Assembly: GCA_947003375.1 (NCBI GenBank)
Contig: CAMQOJ010000111.1
Coordinates: 1 to 10,507 of the forward strand
Direction: 5' to 3'
DNA: 10,507 nucleotides
Source of the DNA: an uncultured Lachnospiraceae bacterium
GTDB taxonomy: Bacteria > Bacillota > Clostridia > Lachnospirales > Lachnospiraceae
Part shown: positions 1 through 6,502 of the stretch, piece after piece
How the letters are laid out: every line of letters begins with the position of its first letter
Numbering within the stretch: position 1 is the stretch's first letter
Notes under the pieces: generated by a model
Database searches by the model: none
Told to the model about the DNA's origin: nothing
Seen by the model: the letters and a program-made list of their open reading frames with translations, nothing else
Program-made: the position numbers and the translations under genes

Positions 1-27
1 GGGCTCGGAGATGTGTATAAGAGACAG
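1..27. other. Residual Nextera/Tn5 sequencing adapter (non-genomic)
   Basis: Positions 9-27 are exactly the 19-base Tn5 mosaic end AGATGTGTATAAGAGACAG. The eight bases before it, GGGCTCGG, continue the read-2 Nextera adapter as known from that chemistry. Genomic sequence starts at 28. The fliD reading frame stays open right up to base 28, so the adapter interrupts a normal gene. Confidence 0.97.
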
Positions 28-942
28 GACATCCGTATCCTGCAGCTTCTCTTTAATTTTAGCAAGATAACCTGTCTGCTCAGTCAGCAAATCGCTTTTC
101 TCAGCCAGCAGCTCTTTTCTTGTATTCTCCAATCCCTTGCGGTAACTCTTCTGTTCCGCTAAGATTTTCGCATTGACATCAGTTATTTTAATAGTTGGCA
201 GCCCGTTGGAATCATCAAACGTACCGGAACCGAATATTATTCCATAATAATGTTCAAGGGCGCTCCCGTCCTTATAGTCCAGCCCCAAAGCCTCCAGAGC
301 CTCCCATCCGTCCTCATCATTGGCAACAAAAGAAAAATCATTCTTTGTGCCAGAGCCCTTGGAAGTAATATGAATCCTCCCATTAGCCTCATCGAAGTTG
401 GCATTCAGCCCAGCCTCCTTCAGTACACCGACAAAATTGCCTATGGTAGAATTCTCATCCACGCTGATATCCATCACACCGTCAATGGTCTTCACCCGGA
501 AGCTGCCAGATCCTGCGTATCCCAAATCGCTGAGCTTCGTTTTGCTTGTGATGTCATTGCCGTTTATGTCCTTTCCCTTGCCGTCCGAAACCGTATAGCC
601 AATCTGATCGCCTGTCAGGTATCCTGACCTTGCCAGTTTATTGACCTCCAGGCTCTGCACGCCATTCATGGCATTCTCGCCCGTAATGACGGATACGATG
701 TTGCTGTTGGACACTTTCGTGACCTTCTTCATATAGGAACTCTGGAAACGCATCTGAGTCAGGGACTTGTTGTACAGATTGACAATCTGCTTGTTCAGAT
801 CCTTCCACGCGTCCTGCTTATACTTCAATGACTTCTGCGCCTTTACGGCTTTTGTTACCTTGGTCTTCTTGGCCGACACCAGCTGCTGGATAATCGATTC
901 CGTATCCATGCCGGACATCAGGCCGCTTAATCTCATGGGCAT
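28..942 (-). CDS. fliD: Flagellar filament cap protein FliD (HAP2), N-terminal part only
   Basis: FliD caps the growing filament outside the cell and helps flagellin subunits fold into place. 305 codons are visible without a stop, and the 3' end is lost at the adapter junction (27/28). The protein begins MPMRLSGLMSGMDTES, the typical FliD_N start (R-L-S-G-x-x-S-G-x-D), followed by the helical, lysine-rich D0/D1 segment to about residue 100. A beta-rich middle (about 100-230) has the FliD-like stretch SFRVKTIDGVMDISV. From about residue 258 to the break it is a charged, heptad-like helix (KSYRKGLENTRKELLAEKS). Two starts are possible: ATG at 942 (M-P-M-R, matching family starts I know) and ATG at 936, which has better spacing from GGAAGGA. 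I chose 942. The gene lies 188 bases downstream of flaG; I see no terminator or convincing gene in that gap (943-1130). Confidence 0.93.
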
Positions 943-1130
943 ATTCCTTCCATCCTTTCTATGTTCAATCTCTCATTCGGAACTGGCTGTCCCCATTGTG
1001 TCCCGCTGACTTCCGCCCTAAAACCTGTGCAGTGCTGCCCGCGAAGTCCGCTTCCATGCAAGAGGACAGCTCTGATGATATCCGGAATCTCTCAGCTCGC
1101 TGCCCCTGCGGGATGGCATTCCCTCCTGGA

Positions 1131-1565
1131 TTACATCCTCTCGTCAATGAGGATGCCTGCCATCTCCCATACCCTCGCAATCATGTCCAGGGTCTTCTCG
1201 GGAGGAAGTTCTTTGATGACCTCCTTCGTGCTCTTGTCCACGATTTTGATGGTGACACGGTTGGTGTCCTCGTGGATGCCGAACACTGCCTCGGAATTGG
1301 GCATCTTCTTGTTCAGGGTCTCCACGGCCTTGCGAATCTTCTCGTGATAGGCCTGCTGATCCTGGCTCTGCTCACCGTTGTTGGACTGGCCTTTCTCCCT
1401 GGCGCTCTCCACCACGCTGGTGGTCCTGTCCACGTACTCCACAGCCGCCGTGCCGCTGGCGCTGCTGTTCTCCGGCTTCTCCGCCTCCGCGGGAGCCTGC
1501 GGCTTCTGCACTACACTTCCCTGTGCCTGGAATGTCATTACGCTTGAAATAGGTTCTACTGCCAC
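1131..1565 (-). CDS. flaG: FlaG family flagellar protein
   Basis: FlaG proteins are small flagellar proteins usually encoded beside fliD; they influence filament length, but the mechanism is not settled. The family domain is the C-terminal half (about residues 65-144): a helix, then VTIKIVDKSTKEVIKELPPEK and LDMIARVWEMAGILIDER, matching the I-x-V-x-D-x-x-T-x-E-V-I-R-x-I-P-P-E-K core. The N-terminal 60 residues are low-complexity, rich in A, E, S and Q. The start is GTG at 1565: AAGGAGG (1580-1574) lies 8 bases upstream. The longer reading frame from a GTG at 1574 would start inside that Shine-Dalgarno, so I reject it. The predicted protein is 144 residues. It is probably transcribed with fliD from the sigma-28-type promoter at 1670-1644, and its leader carries a possible CsrA hairpin at 1616-1604. 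Confidence 0.93.
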   Translation of the reverse strand: MAVEPISSVMTFQAQGSVVQKPQAPAEAEKPENSSASGTAAVEYVDRTTSVVESAREKGQSNNGEQSQDQQAYHEKIRKAVETLNKKMPNSEAVFGIHEDTNRVTIKIVDKSTKEVIKELPPEKTLDMIARVWEMAGILIDERM

Positions 1566-1603
1566 TTCCCACACCTCCTTGTATGTTTACCTGCGCACAT
1601 CAA

Positions 1604-1616
1604 GAGCATCCTGCTC
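1604..1616 (-). promoter_or_regulatory. Putative CsrA-binding hairpin in flaG leader
   Basis: On the transcribed strand the sequence is GAGCA-GGA-TGCTC: a perfect 5-bp stem with GGA as the loop. CsrA dimers bind GGA presented in a hairpin loop and commonly bridge to a second GGA at the Shine-Dalgarno. Here the Shine-Dalgarno AAGGAGG (1580-1574) contains such a GGA about 30 bases downstream, and another AAGGA lies upstream near 1625-1629. The layout resembles the described B. subtilis hag leader (a hairpin site plus a Shine-Dalgarno site). CsrA control of flaG is inferred from this and from csrA lying just upstream. Confidence 0.5.
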
Positions 1617-1643
1617 GTTGATATTCCTTTGCGTCTATTTGTT

Positions 1644-1670
1644 TTATCGGAAGTTTTCTACAAAAAGTTA
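1644..1670 (-). promoter_or_regulatory. Sigma-28 (sigma-D/FliA) type promoter for flaG-fliD
   Basis: Reading the minus strand: TAACTTTT (1670-1663), 11 bases, then TCCGATAA (1651-1644). Against the sigma-28 consensus TAAAGTTT-N11-GCCGATAA this matches 6/8 and 7/8 with exact spacing. Transcription should begin near 1637, giving a leader of about 70 bases to the flaG GTG. The -35 begins inside the 3' arm of the csrA terminator hairpin, so terminator and promoter interlock. Confidence 0.75.
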
Positions 1671-1706
1671 ACCGGAATGCCCCAAAAATTGGTCTCATTC
1701 CGGTTA
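1661..1706 (-). terminator. Rho-independent terminator after csrA
   Basis: A perfect 11-bp stem on the minus strand, TAACCGGAATG (1706-1696) pairing with CATTCCGGTTA (1679-1669), surrounds a 16-base loop. It is followed by AC and five T (1666-1662). It starts 7 bases after the csrA stop codon and would end the flgM-to-csrA transcription unit. Confidence 0.85.
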
Positions 1707-1713
1707 CGGTTCA

Positions 1714-1935
1714 TTACATCATCCCCAGATTCCGCAGGGCCTCCATGCCATCCGCGTTCACGGCCTCCTTGTTGGCCTCCTGAATCTGCGTGTACACTTC
1801 CTTGCGGTAGATGGGCACGTCCCTGGGCGCGGTAATCCCTACCTTCACCTGGTCGCCCTTCACCTCCAGGATGGTAATCTCCACATTGTTGCTGATGATG
1901 ATCGCCTCGTTCTTCTTCCTCGATAATGCCAGCAT
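1714..1935 (-). CDS. csrA: Carbon storage regulator CsrA, translational regulator
   Basis: CsrA is a small dimeric RNA-binding protein that represses translation by covering GGA motifs near ribosome binding sites. In flagellated Firmicutes its known main target is flagellin mRNA, and FliW antagonises it. The 73-residue product has the full family pattern: MLALSRKKNE at the N-terminus, VEITILEVKGDQVKVGI, and APRDVPIYRKEVY with the RNA-contacting arginine at position 44. The C-terminal tail (residues 50-73) is helical and family-typical in length. I start it at ATG 1935, giving the canonical M-L-x-L-S-R-K; an in-frame GTG at 1944 would overlap the fliW stop and lie in the GGCGGGTG ribosome binding region. 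Only one base separates the fliW stop from this ATG, so the two are almost certainly translationally coupled. A strong terminator follows at once. Confidence 0.97.
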   Translation of the reverse strand: MLALSRKKNEAIIISNNVEITILEVKGDQVKVGITAPRDVPIYRKEVYTQIQEANKEAVNADGMEALRNLGMM

Positions 1936-1936
1936 C

Positions 1937-2401
1937 CTATACACCCGCCTTTCCTTTTGCTGCCTGCAGGATATCGTAGACAGGGAATTTCACGGGGTAG
2001 CTGTTGTTCTCCACGATGAGCTGGCAGGCCTTGTGCTCATCGATGTTGATGATGATGGGGCCCTGGAGGTTCACGCTCATCTTCTTCAAATCGCCGGGAA
2101 TGGACACTGTAACAAGCACCAGCAGGTTTTCCGCCGTGATGTCGCCGGCGCTGGCCAGCAGCTCGTCGTCCACCTCCGGGTCGTAGTCCGGCTTTACCAC
2201 AAGGGGATCCATCACGGGCATGGCAAAGCCCGGCTCGTCCAGGGACTGGAGGAAGCGGATGCCCGCCCCCGCGCCCCGCTCCTCGTCATGGAGGAGGGCG
2301 AAGCGCTTCATCTCCGGGAAGCCGATGATGCCGTCCTGGAAGGTCACGATTTTTTCTTCCGAAATCTCTATCTCGCCGAAAATCTTCGTCTCAATCTTCA
2401 T
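1937..2401 (-). CDS. fliW: Flagellar assembly factor FliW (CsrA antagonist)
   Basis: FliW is a cytoplasmic protein that binds either flagellin or CsrA. As flagellin is exported, freed FliW removes CsrA from flagellin mRNA, coupling translation to secretion. The 154-residue protein is close to family length and shows the family signatures: EKIVTFQDGIIGFPEMKRF (residues 16-34), FLQSLDEPGFAMPVMDP (about 50-66), LVLVTVSIPGDLKKMSVNLQ (about 94-113) and GPIIINIDEHKACQLIVEN. The ATG at 2401 has AGGAG (2415-2411) 9 bases upstream. Upstream of that, ACGGA (2427-2423) and the GGA in the Shine-Dalgarno fit the minimal CsrA motif, so feedback control by CsrA is possible but unproven. The gene is preceded by the three-copy repeat region at 2445-2546 and followed directly by csrA. 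Confidence 0.96.
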   Translation of the reverse strand: MKIETKIFGEIEISEEKIVTFQDGIIGFPEMKRFALLHDEERGAGAGIRFLQSLDEPGFAMPVMDPLVVKPDYDPEVDDELLASAGDITAENLLVLVTVSIPGDLKKMSVNLQGPIIINIDEHKACQLIVENNSYPVKFPVYDILQAAKGKAGV

Positions 2402-2444
2402 GGTAATCTGCTCCTATCTGCGTCCGTTCGCCAATTCTGATATT

Positions 2445-2546
2445 TATACTGCTTAACGCTTTCACTTGCCGTGAAACCAGACTGCATAACGCTGACTGGT
2501 TCAATCGCATGATTACATTAGGCAGCATTCAGCGTTATGCAGTATA
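2445..2546. repeat. Three-copy inverted/direct repeat between flgL and fliW
   Basis: The 168-base gap between flgL and fliW holds three copies of one motif. Copy A (2445-2460) reads TATACTGCTTAACGCT and copy B (2481-2495) ACTGCATAACGCTGA in the same orientation. Copy C (2529-2543, extending to 2546) reads TCAGCGTTATGCAGT, inverted. B and C are perfect 15-base inverted repeats; A and C match at 15 of 16 paired bases. Between A and B is a small perfect hairpin (2460-2476, TTTCAC/GTGAAA). In the mRNA, C comes first and could pair with B or with A but not both. No T-run follows any stem, so a plain terminator is not supported. It may be an RNA switch, a set of operators, or a short mobile-like repeat with terminal inverted repeats. 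Confidence 0.8.
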
Positions 2547-2569
2547 TGAAGCCGCTTCCCCTCTTTTGA

Positions 2570-4219
2570 TTAAATGAAATCCAGGAGCGTGGTCTTCATG
2601 ACCTTGCCCGCCGCCATCAGGGCCGCGTCGTAGGTCAGCTCCGCGCTGGTGAGCTGTATGGCCACCTCGGTGATGTCGATGTCCTCGTTCTCGCTCTTTA
2701 AGGTCTCATAGGTGGTCTTCTGGTTCTGGGATCTGTTCTTGATCAGATCCAGCTTGCTGCCCCTGGAACCGCAGGCGGTGACGCATACGTTGGCCTCGTC
2801 CAGGTATTTCTGGAAGGCGGAGATGCCGCCCTCGAACATCTTCTGCTCCTTTTCCTTGGCATAGGTCAGGGCCTTCTCCACTGCGTCCAGCTGCTTCTGC
2901 AGGACTTCATGCTTCGGGTCTCCATCGTCCAGCTTATCCTTGATGGCCTTGATGTCTGCCTGGGCCCCCTCCAGCTCGAGGACAGTCTGCATGGCATTGA
3001 TGACATCGTCCACCTCTCTGCCGATGCCGTGGTTGAAGCACTCGTCCGCTCTGGAGTTGATGCGGATAGTCTGGTTGTATCCTACGTCATATTCAATGAC
3101 CTGACGCTCTTTGTCCGTGGTCAGGTAGGTATCGTTGTAGTTGATCCTGATGGTGTTGCCCTGATCGTCCTTCACTACAGCTCCAGCGTCATCCACCTTG
3201 TCGGCCTCGCAGGCGAAATAGTGCTCGGGGCGCAGGTCGCCTTTCTGCCAGTGGCTCTTCTCGTATGTGATGCGGATTTCACCCTCGTTTACGTTGGAGG
3301 TCGCATCGCTGTCCTTTGTGGCCATTAAGTCCTTGTACCTGTTTTCGCCAAACAATAATTCCCCTGTCTCAGGAACATATACGATAGCATCCGGGGCATT
3401 GGCGACTGCCGTATATGGGTCATCCTTGGGATGCATCGTCGTAATCGTATGCGTAGCGCCGCTCCCTGCCGCACCGGCCCAGGCTGAAGTATTAATGCTT
3501 CCATCGGGATTGGCACTGTCCACGAAGGAAATCGTAGGAACCATGCCTACTTTATCAGGAGGCTGCGCATCAGGATTCGCACAGTCATTATAGGCCAGTC
3601 TGATGCGATGTATATCCACGGACGTAATATCGTCTTCCGAAACCGTGTTATAAGCAGGATCATTATAGTTAGCGGAATTGATTTCCAATACCTTCCCTAT
3701 ATTCACACTGGTAAAGGCATCCAATGCACTTTTATCCAGCTGCTCCGTAATCTTATAATCCCTCTCCTGCTCCGACTGGAAGCTCAGGGGCGTGTCCGTC
3801 CGATGCCCGGTGAACACATAGCGTCCCGCAAAGTCCGCGTCTCCCGTGGCGTAGACCTCATCGGCCAGGAGCTTGAGCTGCTCCAGGACAGTCCCCCTGT
3901 CCGTGGTGGTGAAGGGCTTGTTGGTTCCCCTGGTGCACTGGGCGGCCATGTTGGAGATGACATCGGACAGCTTGGACAGGGCGTCCTCGGTGACCTTCAG
4001 CCAGCTCTCGGCATCGGGGATGTTCTTGCTGTAGTACTGGGTGATCTCCGTCACATTGCTGCGCAGCCGCAGGGAGCGGATGGCCACTACGGGATCGTCG
4101 GAGGGACGGTTGATCTTCTTCTGGGTTGCCATCTGGGTGCTCAGGATGTCCTTGTACATCTTGTTCGTATTGATGTTCGACAGGTTGTTGCGCTGCATGA
4201 TTTTATTTGTTATTCTCAT
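2570..4219 (-). CDS. flgL: Hook-filament junction protein FlgL (HAP3), enlarged
   Basis: FlgL is the second hook-associated protein, exported by the flagellar secretion system and placed between FlgK and the first flagellin. The start MRITNKIMQRNNLSNI is the family N-terminus (M-R-I-T-N-x-M). ATG 4219 has GAGGAG about 7 bases upstream; the extra nine upstream codons of the open frame have no such site. The flagellin-like D0/D1 N-terminal part runs to about residue 145 (KKINRPSDDPVVAIRSLRLRS is the flagellin N motif; FAGRYVFTGHRTDTPLSF is FlgL-typical). The C-terminal part starts near 377 (YDVGYNQTIRINSRADECF) and ends with DIDITEVAIQLTSAELTYDA and LLDFI. About 225 residues of variable insertion lie between. 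At 549 residues it is much longer than the roughly 300 of B. subtilis FlgL. Six cysteines are present, which is unusual for an axial protein. Confidence 0.95.
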   Translation of the reverse strand: MRITNKIMQRNNLSNINTNKMYKDILSTQMATQKKINRPSDDPVVAIRSLRLRSNVTEITQYYSKNIPDAESWLKVTEDALSKLSDVISNMAAQCTRGTNKPFTTTDRGTVLEQLKLLADEVYATGDADFAGRYVFTGHRTDTPLSFQSEQERDYKITEQLDKSALDAFTSVNIGKVLEINSANYNDPAYNTVSEDDITSVDIHRIRLAYNDCANPDAQPPDKVGMVPTISFVDSANPDGSINTSAWAGAAGSGATHTITTMHPKDDPYTAVANAPDAIVYVPETGELLFGENRYKDLMATKDSDATSNVNEGEIRITYEKSHWQKGDLRPEHYFACEADKVDDAGAVVKDDQGNTIRINYNDTYLTTDKERQVIEYDVGYNQTIRINSRADECFNHGIGREVDDVINAMQTVLELEGAQADIKAIKDKLDDGDPKHEVLQKQLDAVEKALTYAKEKEQKMFEGGISAFQKYLDEANVCVTACGSRGSKLDLIKNRSQNQKTTYETLKSENEDIDITEVAIQLTSAELTYDAALMAAGKVMKTTLLDFI

Positions 4220-4296
4220 AGAAATCTCCTCTTTTTGCCGATCCAAAGATTATCTCAAATCCGGAAGGGCGCCCGCACTCTTCATTCCGTGCACAC

Positions 4297-6453
4297 TTAT
4301 ACTCCTGTCTGCAGAATCAGTCTGTCATACACTTCAGTCAGGGTCTGTATCATCTTGGACGCCAGGTTGTAGCCATTCTGGTACTTCACCAGGTTCACCG
4401 CCTCCTCATCCTCGTCCACGCCGGAGATGGATATCCGCTGGGTGTCGATATTGATGGCGATGTCCGCGTAACTGCTGTAGAAAGTCTCGGCCCTGCTGGC
4501 GTTCAGCGCCACATCGGAGAGGATGCACTGCAGGAATTCCGATGCGGAGCAGCCGCGGAAACTCATGCTGCCCTTGTCGGTGGCCAGCTTCTTGATGTCC
4601 TCCAGCAGGTCGTTCTGCTCCTCGCCGTCCCCTTCCTTTTTCTTGGTGGCCAGAAGGCTGGGGTCATTCTCTACGGTGGTGGAGACATCGAAGTATTTGG
4701 CGGTCATCAGGTAATAGCTCTGGCTGTTGGCTGTGTCCTTGCCTACGGTTACCTTTAATGTGGCGGCATCCGCTATGTCTGTCTGCGATATGTTCAGGGC
4801 TGTATACTTCTTGGCAAAAGCTTCTAATTTCTTGACCCTGTTATCATAGGCTTCCTTGGATTCCGTGTCATATCTATAATCATGCAACGCCGCCTCGCAT
4901 ACTGCCAACACTTTATCCTTGTCAGCCGCAGTATACGGCGGCTTCAAGTTCTGTGCTTCCAATGCCTTCTCCACTCTCGCAATGTACTCGGCCTCCGTCT
5001 CATCGCTATGGTTCCCGAAGAAATACTGCTTGTTTTCCGTCATCATATTGGCGGTGAACAGTGCAACGCCCTTCTGATCCCCCGCATAGCCGCTGGTCAG
5101 GATATCATTGAACTTCTGGGAGAAGGTCCTGATCCATTCGTTCATCTGGGCCATGTAGTAGGGAATGCCCTGGTAGGTGACGCTCTTGCCCACGGAGGCC
5201 GTGGAGCCTTCCCCCGCATTGACAGCTACATTCTTCATCGTTCCGTCTTCTGCCTTCTGCTTCGACATCTGGAACGTGAAGGAGTATTCCGCCTCCCCCG
5301 CAGCATTGTAGCTGACGCTGTATGTCCAGGAATCATAGTAATACTCCTTGTTCCCCAGCTTGATGATGCCGCCGCTGTCCGAAAGGTTACACTTATTCAA
5401 ATCCTTCAGGTAATGTTTATCTACTTTCACAGTGACTGTATTGAAGTCAGGGTCATCCGCGCCCTTATTGACCACCTCGGTAATCTGCCCCGAAAAGCTC
5501 TCGCCGTTGTTCCCGTCCCGCAGATCCACCAGGCCCTTCAGCGCGCCGCCCATGGCACCGCCGTAGAGGTTGAACTTGGAATTGTTCCCATCGTCCCACA
5601 CCACATCATAGAGGCCGTCCACATCCGTCTGGTTCACCTTCTCATCGTCAGTCCGGGACACGCATTTCAGGCCGTTGTATTCGAAATTGTCCACCAGCAC
5701 CTGGCCGCCGGCAATCTTCACGATGAACCTGCTGCCGCCGGTGTTCCTGTCGGGATTGTTGAGGTCGGCAATCTTCGTCTCCTTTACCTCCACGTCCACA
5801 ATCTGGGAGAGCTGGTCTACCAGGAGGGTTCGCCTGTCCCGGAGCTCATTTGCGTTCACGCCCTTGAGCTCGATGGTGTTGATCTGTTTGTTCAGGGTGG
5901 CGATTTCACTGGCAATGGTGTTGATTTCGTCCACCTTGACCTTGATTTCCTCGTTCACGTCCTTCTGCAGCTTCTCCAGGTTGCCCGCCACGCTGTTGAA
6001 GTATTCGGTGAGGGCATCCGCATAGCCCACGAACTGATCCTTGAAGGACGTATTGTTGGGGTTCTTCATGAGCTCCTGCAGGCCCGTAATCATCAGCTGG
6101 TCGAAGACCGTCTTGAAGCCCGCGTTCTGTCCGTTGTCATCGAAGTAGTCCTCAATCTGCTGCATGTAATATATCTTCTGCTCGTACTCGCCTACCTTCT
6201 CATTGTTGTTCCAGAATCTGAAATCATAGAATTCATTGCGCACGCGCTCGATGGCCAGGGTCTCCACGCCGGCACCGGCGCAGCCGTAGGTCTGGAACAC
6301 CCGCAGGGCGTTTGCGGCCTGTGTGGTCACCTGCTGGCGGCTGTAGCCTTCGGTCTGTACGTTGGCGATGTTGTTGGACGTGGTGTTCAGCGCAGCGTTG
6401 CTGGCCAGCAGTCCGGTATATGCTATATTCAATCCGAAAAATTGTGATGGCAT
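4297..6453 (-). CDS. flgK: Hook-associated protein FlgK (HAP1), downstream paralogue, enlarged
   Basis: FlgK joins hook to filament outside the cell. The N-terminus (FFGLNIAYTGLLASNAALNTTSNNIANVQTEGYSRQQV) contains the rod/hook motif A-L-N-x-T-x-x-N-I-A-N-x-x-T-x-G-Y-S-R-Q. The C-terminus has the FlgK signature ISGVDEDEEAVNLVKYQNGY followed by LASKMIQTLTEVYDRLI. A helical coiled region (about 150-220, LRDRRTLLVDQLSQ) is also family-typical. ATG 6453 has AAAGGAGGT 8 bases upstream. At 718 residues it is much longer than the roughly 500 of B. subtilis FlgK. Extra length includes a beta-rich block (about 320-400) and a charged helical insert (about 482-555) that seems to contain two related segments (DETEAEYIARVEKALEA and DTESKEAYDNRVKKLEAF). 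It has six cysteines. It lies 49 bases after the other flgK and 77 bases before flgL. Confidence 0.94.
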   Translation of the reverse strand: MPSQFFGLNIAYTGLLASNAALNTTSNNIANVQTEGYSRQQVTTQAANALRVFQTYGCAGAGVETLAIERVRNEFYDFRFWNNNEKVGEYEQKIYYMQQIEDYFDDNGQNAGFKTVFDQLMITGLQELMKNPNNTSFKDQFVGYADALTEYFNSVAGNLEKLQKDVNEEIKVKVDEINTIASEIATLNKQINTIELKGVNANELRDRRTLLVDQLSQIVDVEVKETKIADLNNPDRNTGGSRFIVKIAGGQVLVDNFEYNGLKCVSRTDDEKVNQTDVDGLYDVVWDDGNNSKFNLYGGAMGGALKGLVDLRDGNNGESFSGQITEVVNKGADDPDFNTVTVKVDKHYLKDLNKCNLSDSGGIIKLGNKEYYYDSWTYSVSYNAAGEAEYSFTFQMSKQKAEDGTMKNVAVNAGEGSTASVGKSVTYQGIPYYMAQMNEWIRTFSQKFNDILTSGYAGDQKGVALFTANMMTENKQYFFGNHSDETEAEYIARVEKALEAQNLKPPYTAADKDKVLAVCEAALHDYRYDTESKEAYDNRVKKLEAFAKKYTALNISQTDIADAATLKVTVGKDTANSQSYYLMTAKYFDVSTTVENDPSLLATKKKEGDGEEQNDLLEDIKKLATDKGSMSFRGCSASEFLQCILSDVALNASRAETFYSSYADIAINIDTQRISISGVDEDEEAVNLVKYQNGYNLASKMIQTLTEVYDRLILQTGV

Positions 6454-6502
6454 TTATCTCTACCTCCTTTTTGGAGAGCATTTCAATCTGTGTCAAATGC
6501 GC

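Noticed and set aside
1013..1117. Short minus-strand frame between flaG and fliD, roughly 33 codons starting near GGAGGGAATG
   Set aside because: The Shine-Dalgarno-like GGAGGG is too close to the ATG and the peptide has no recognisable features; chance is likely.
996..1547. Plus-strand frames across flaG (up to 183 codons)
   Set aside because: They lie opposite flaG, which has a clear family domain, ribosome binding site and promoter on the minus strand.
2403..2476. TATAAA near 2443-2448 as a -10 box for a separate fliW promoter
   Set aside because: No acceptable -35 lies at 16-18 bases upstream and no sigma-28 pattern is present, so a dedicated promoter is not supported.
4220..4296. GC-rich palindrome GGGCGCCC between flgK and flgL as a terminator
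   Set aside because: The stem is short, no T-run follows and flgL continues directly with a good ribosome binding site.
4882..6447. 521-codon open frame on the plus strand
   Set aside because: It is exactly antisense to the conserved parts of flgK and its translation is rich in H, L and V with no recognisable domain; it is a shadow of GC-biased codons in flgK.
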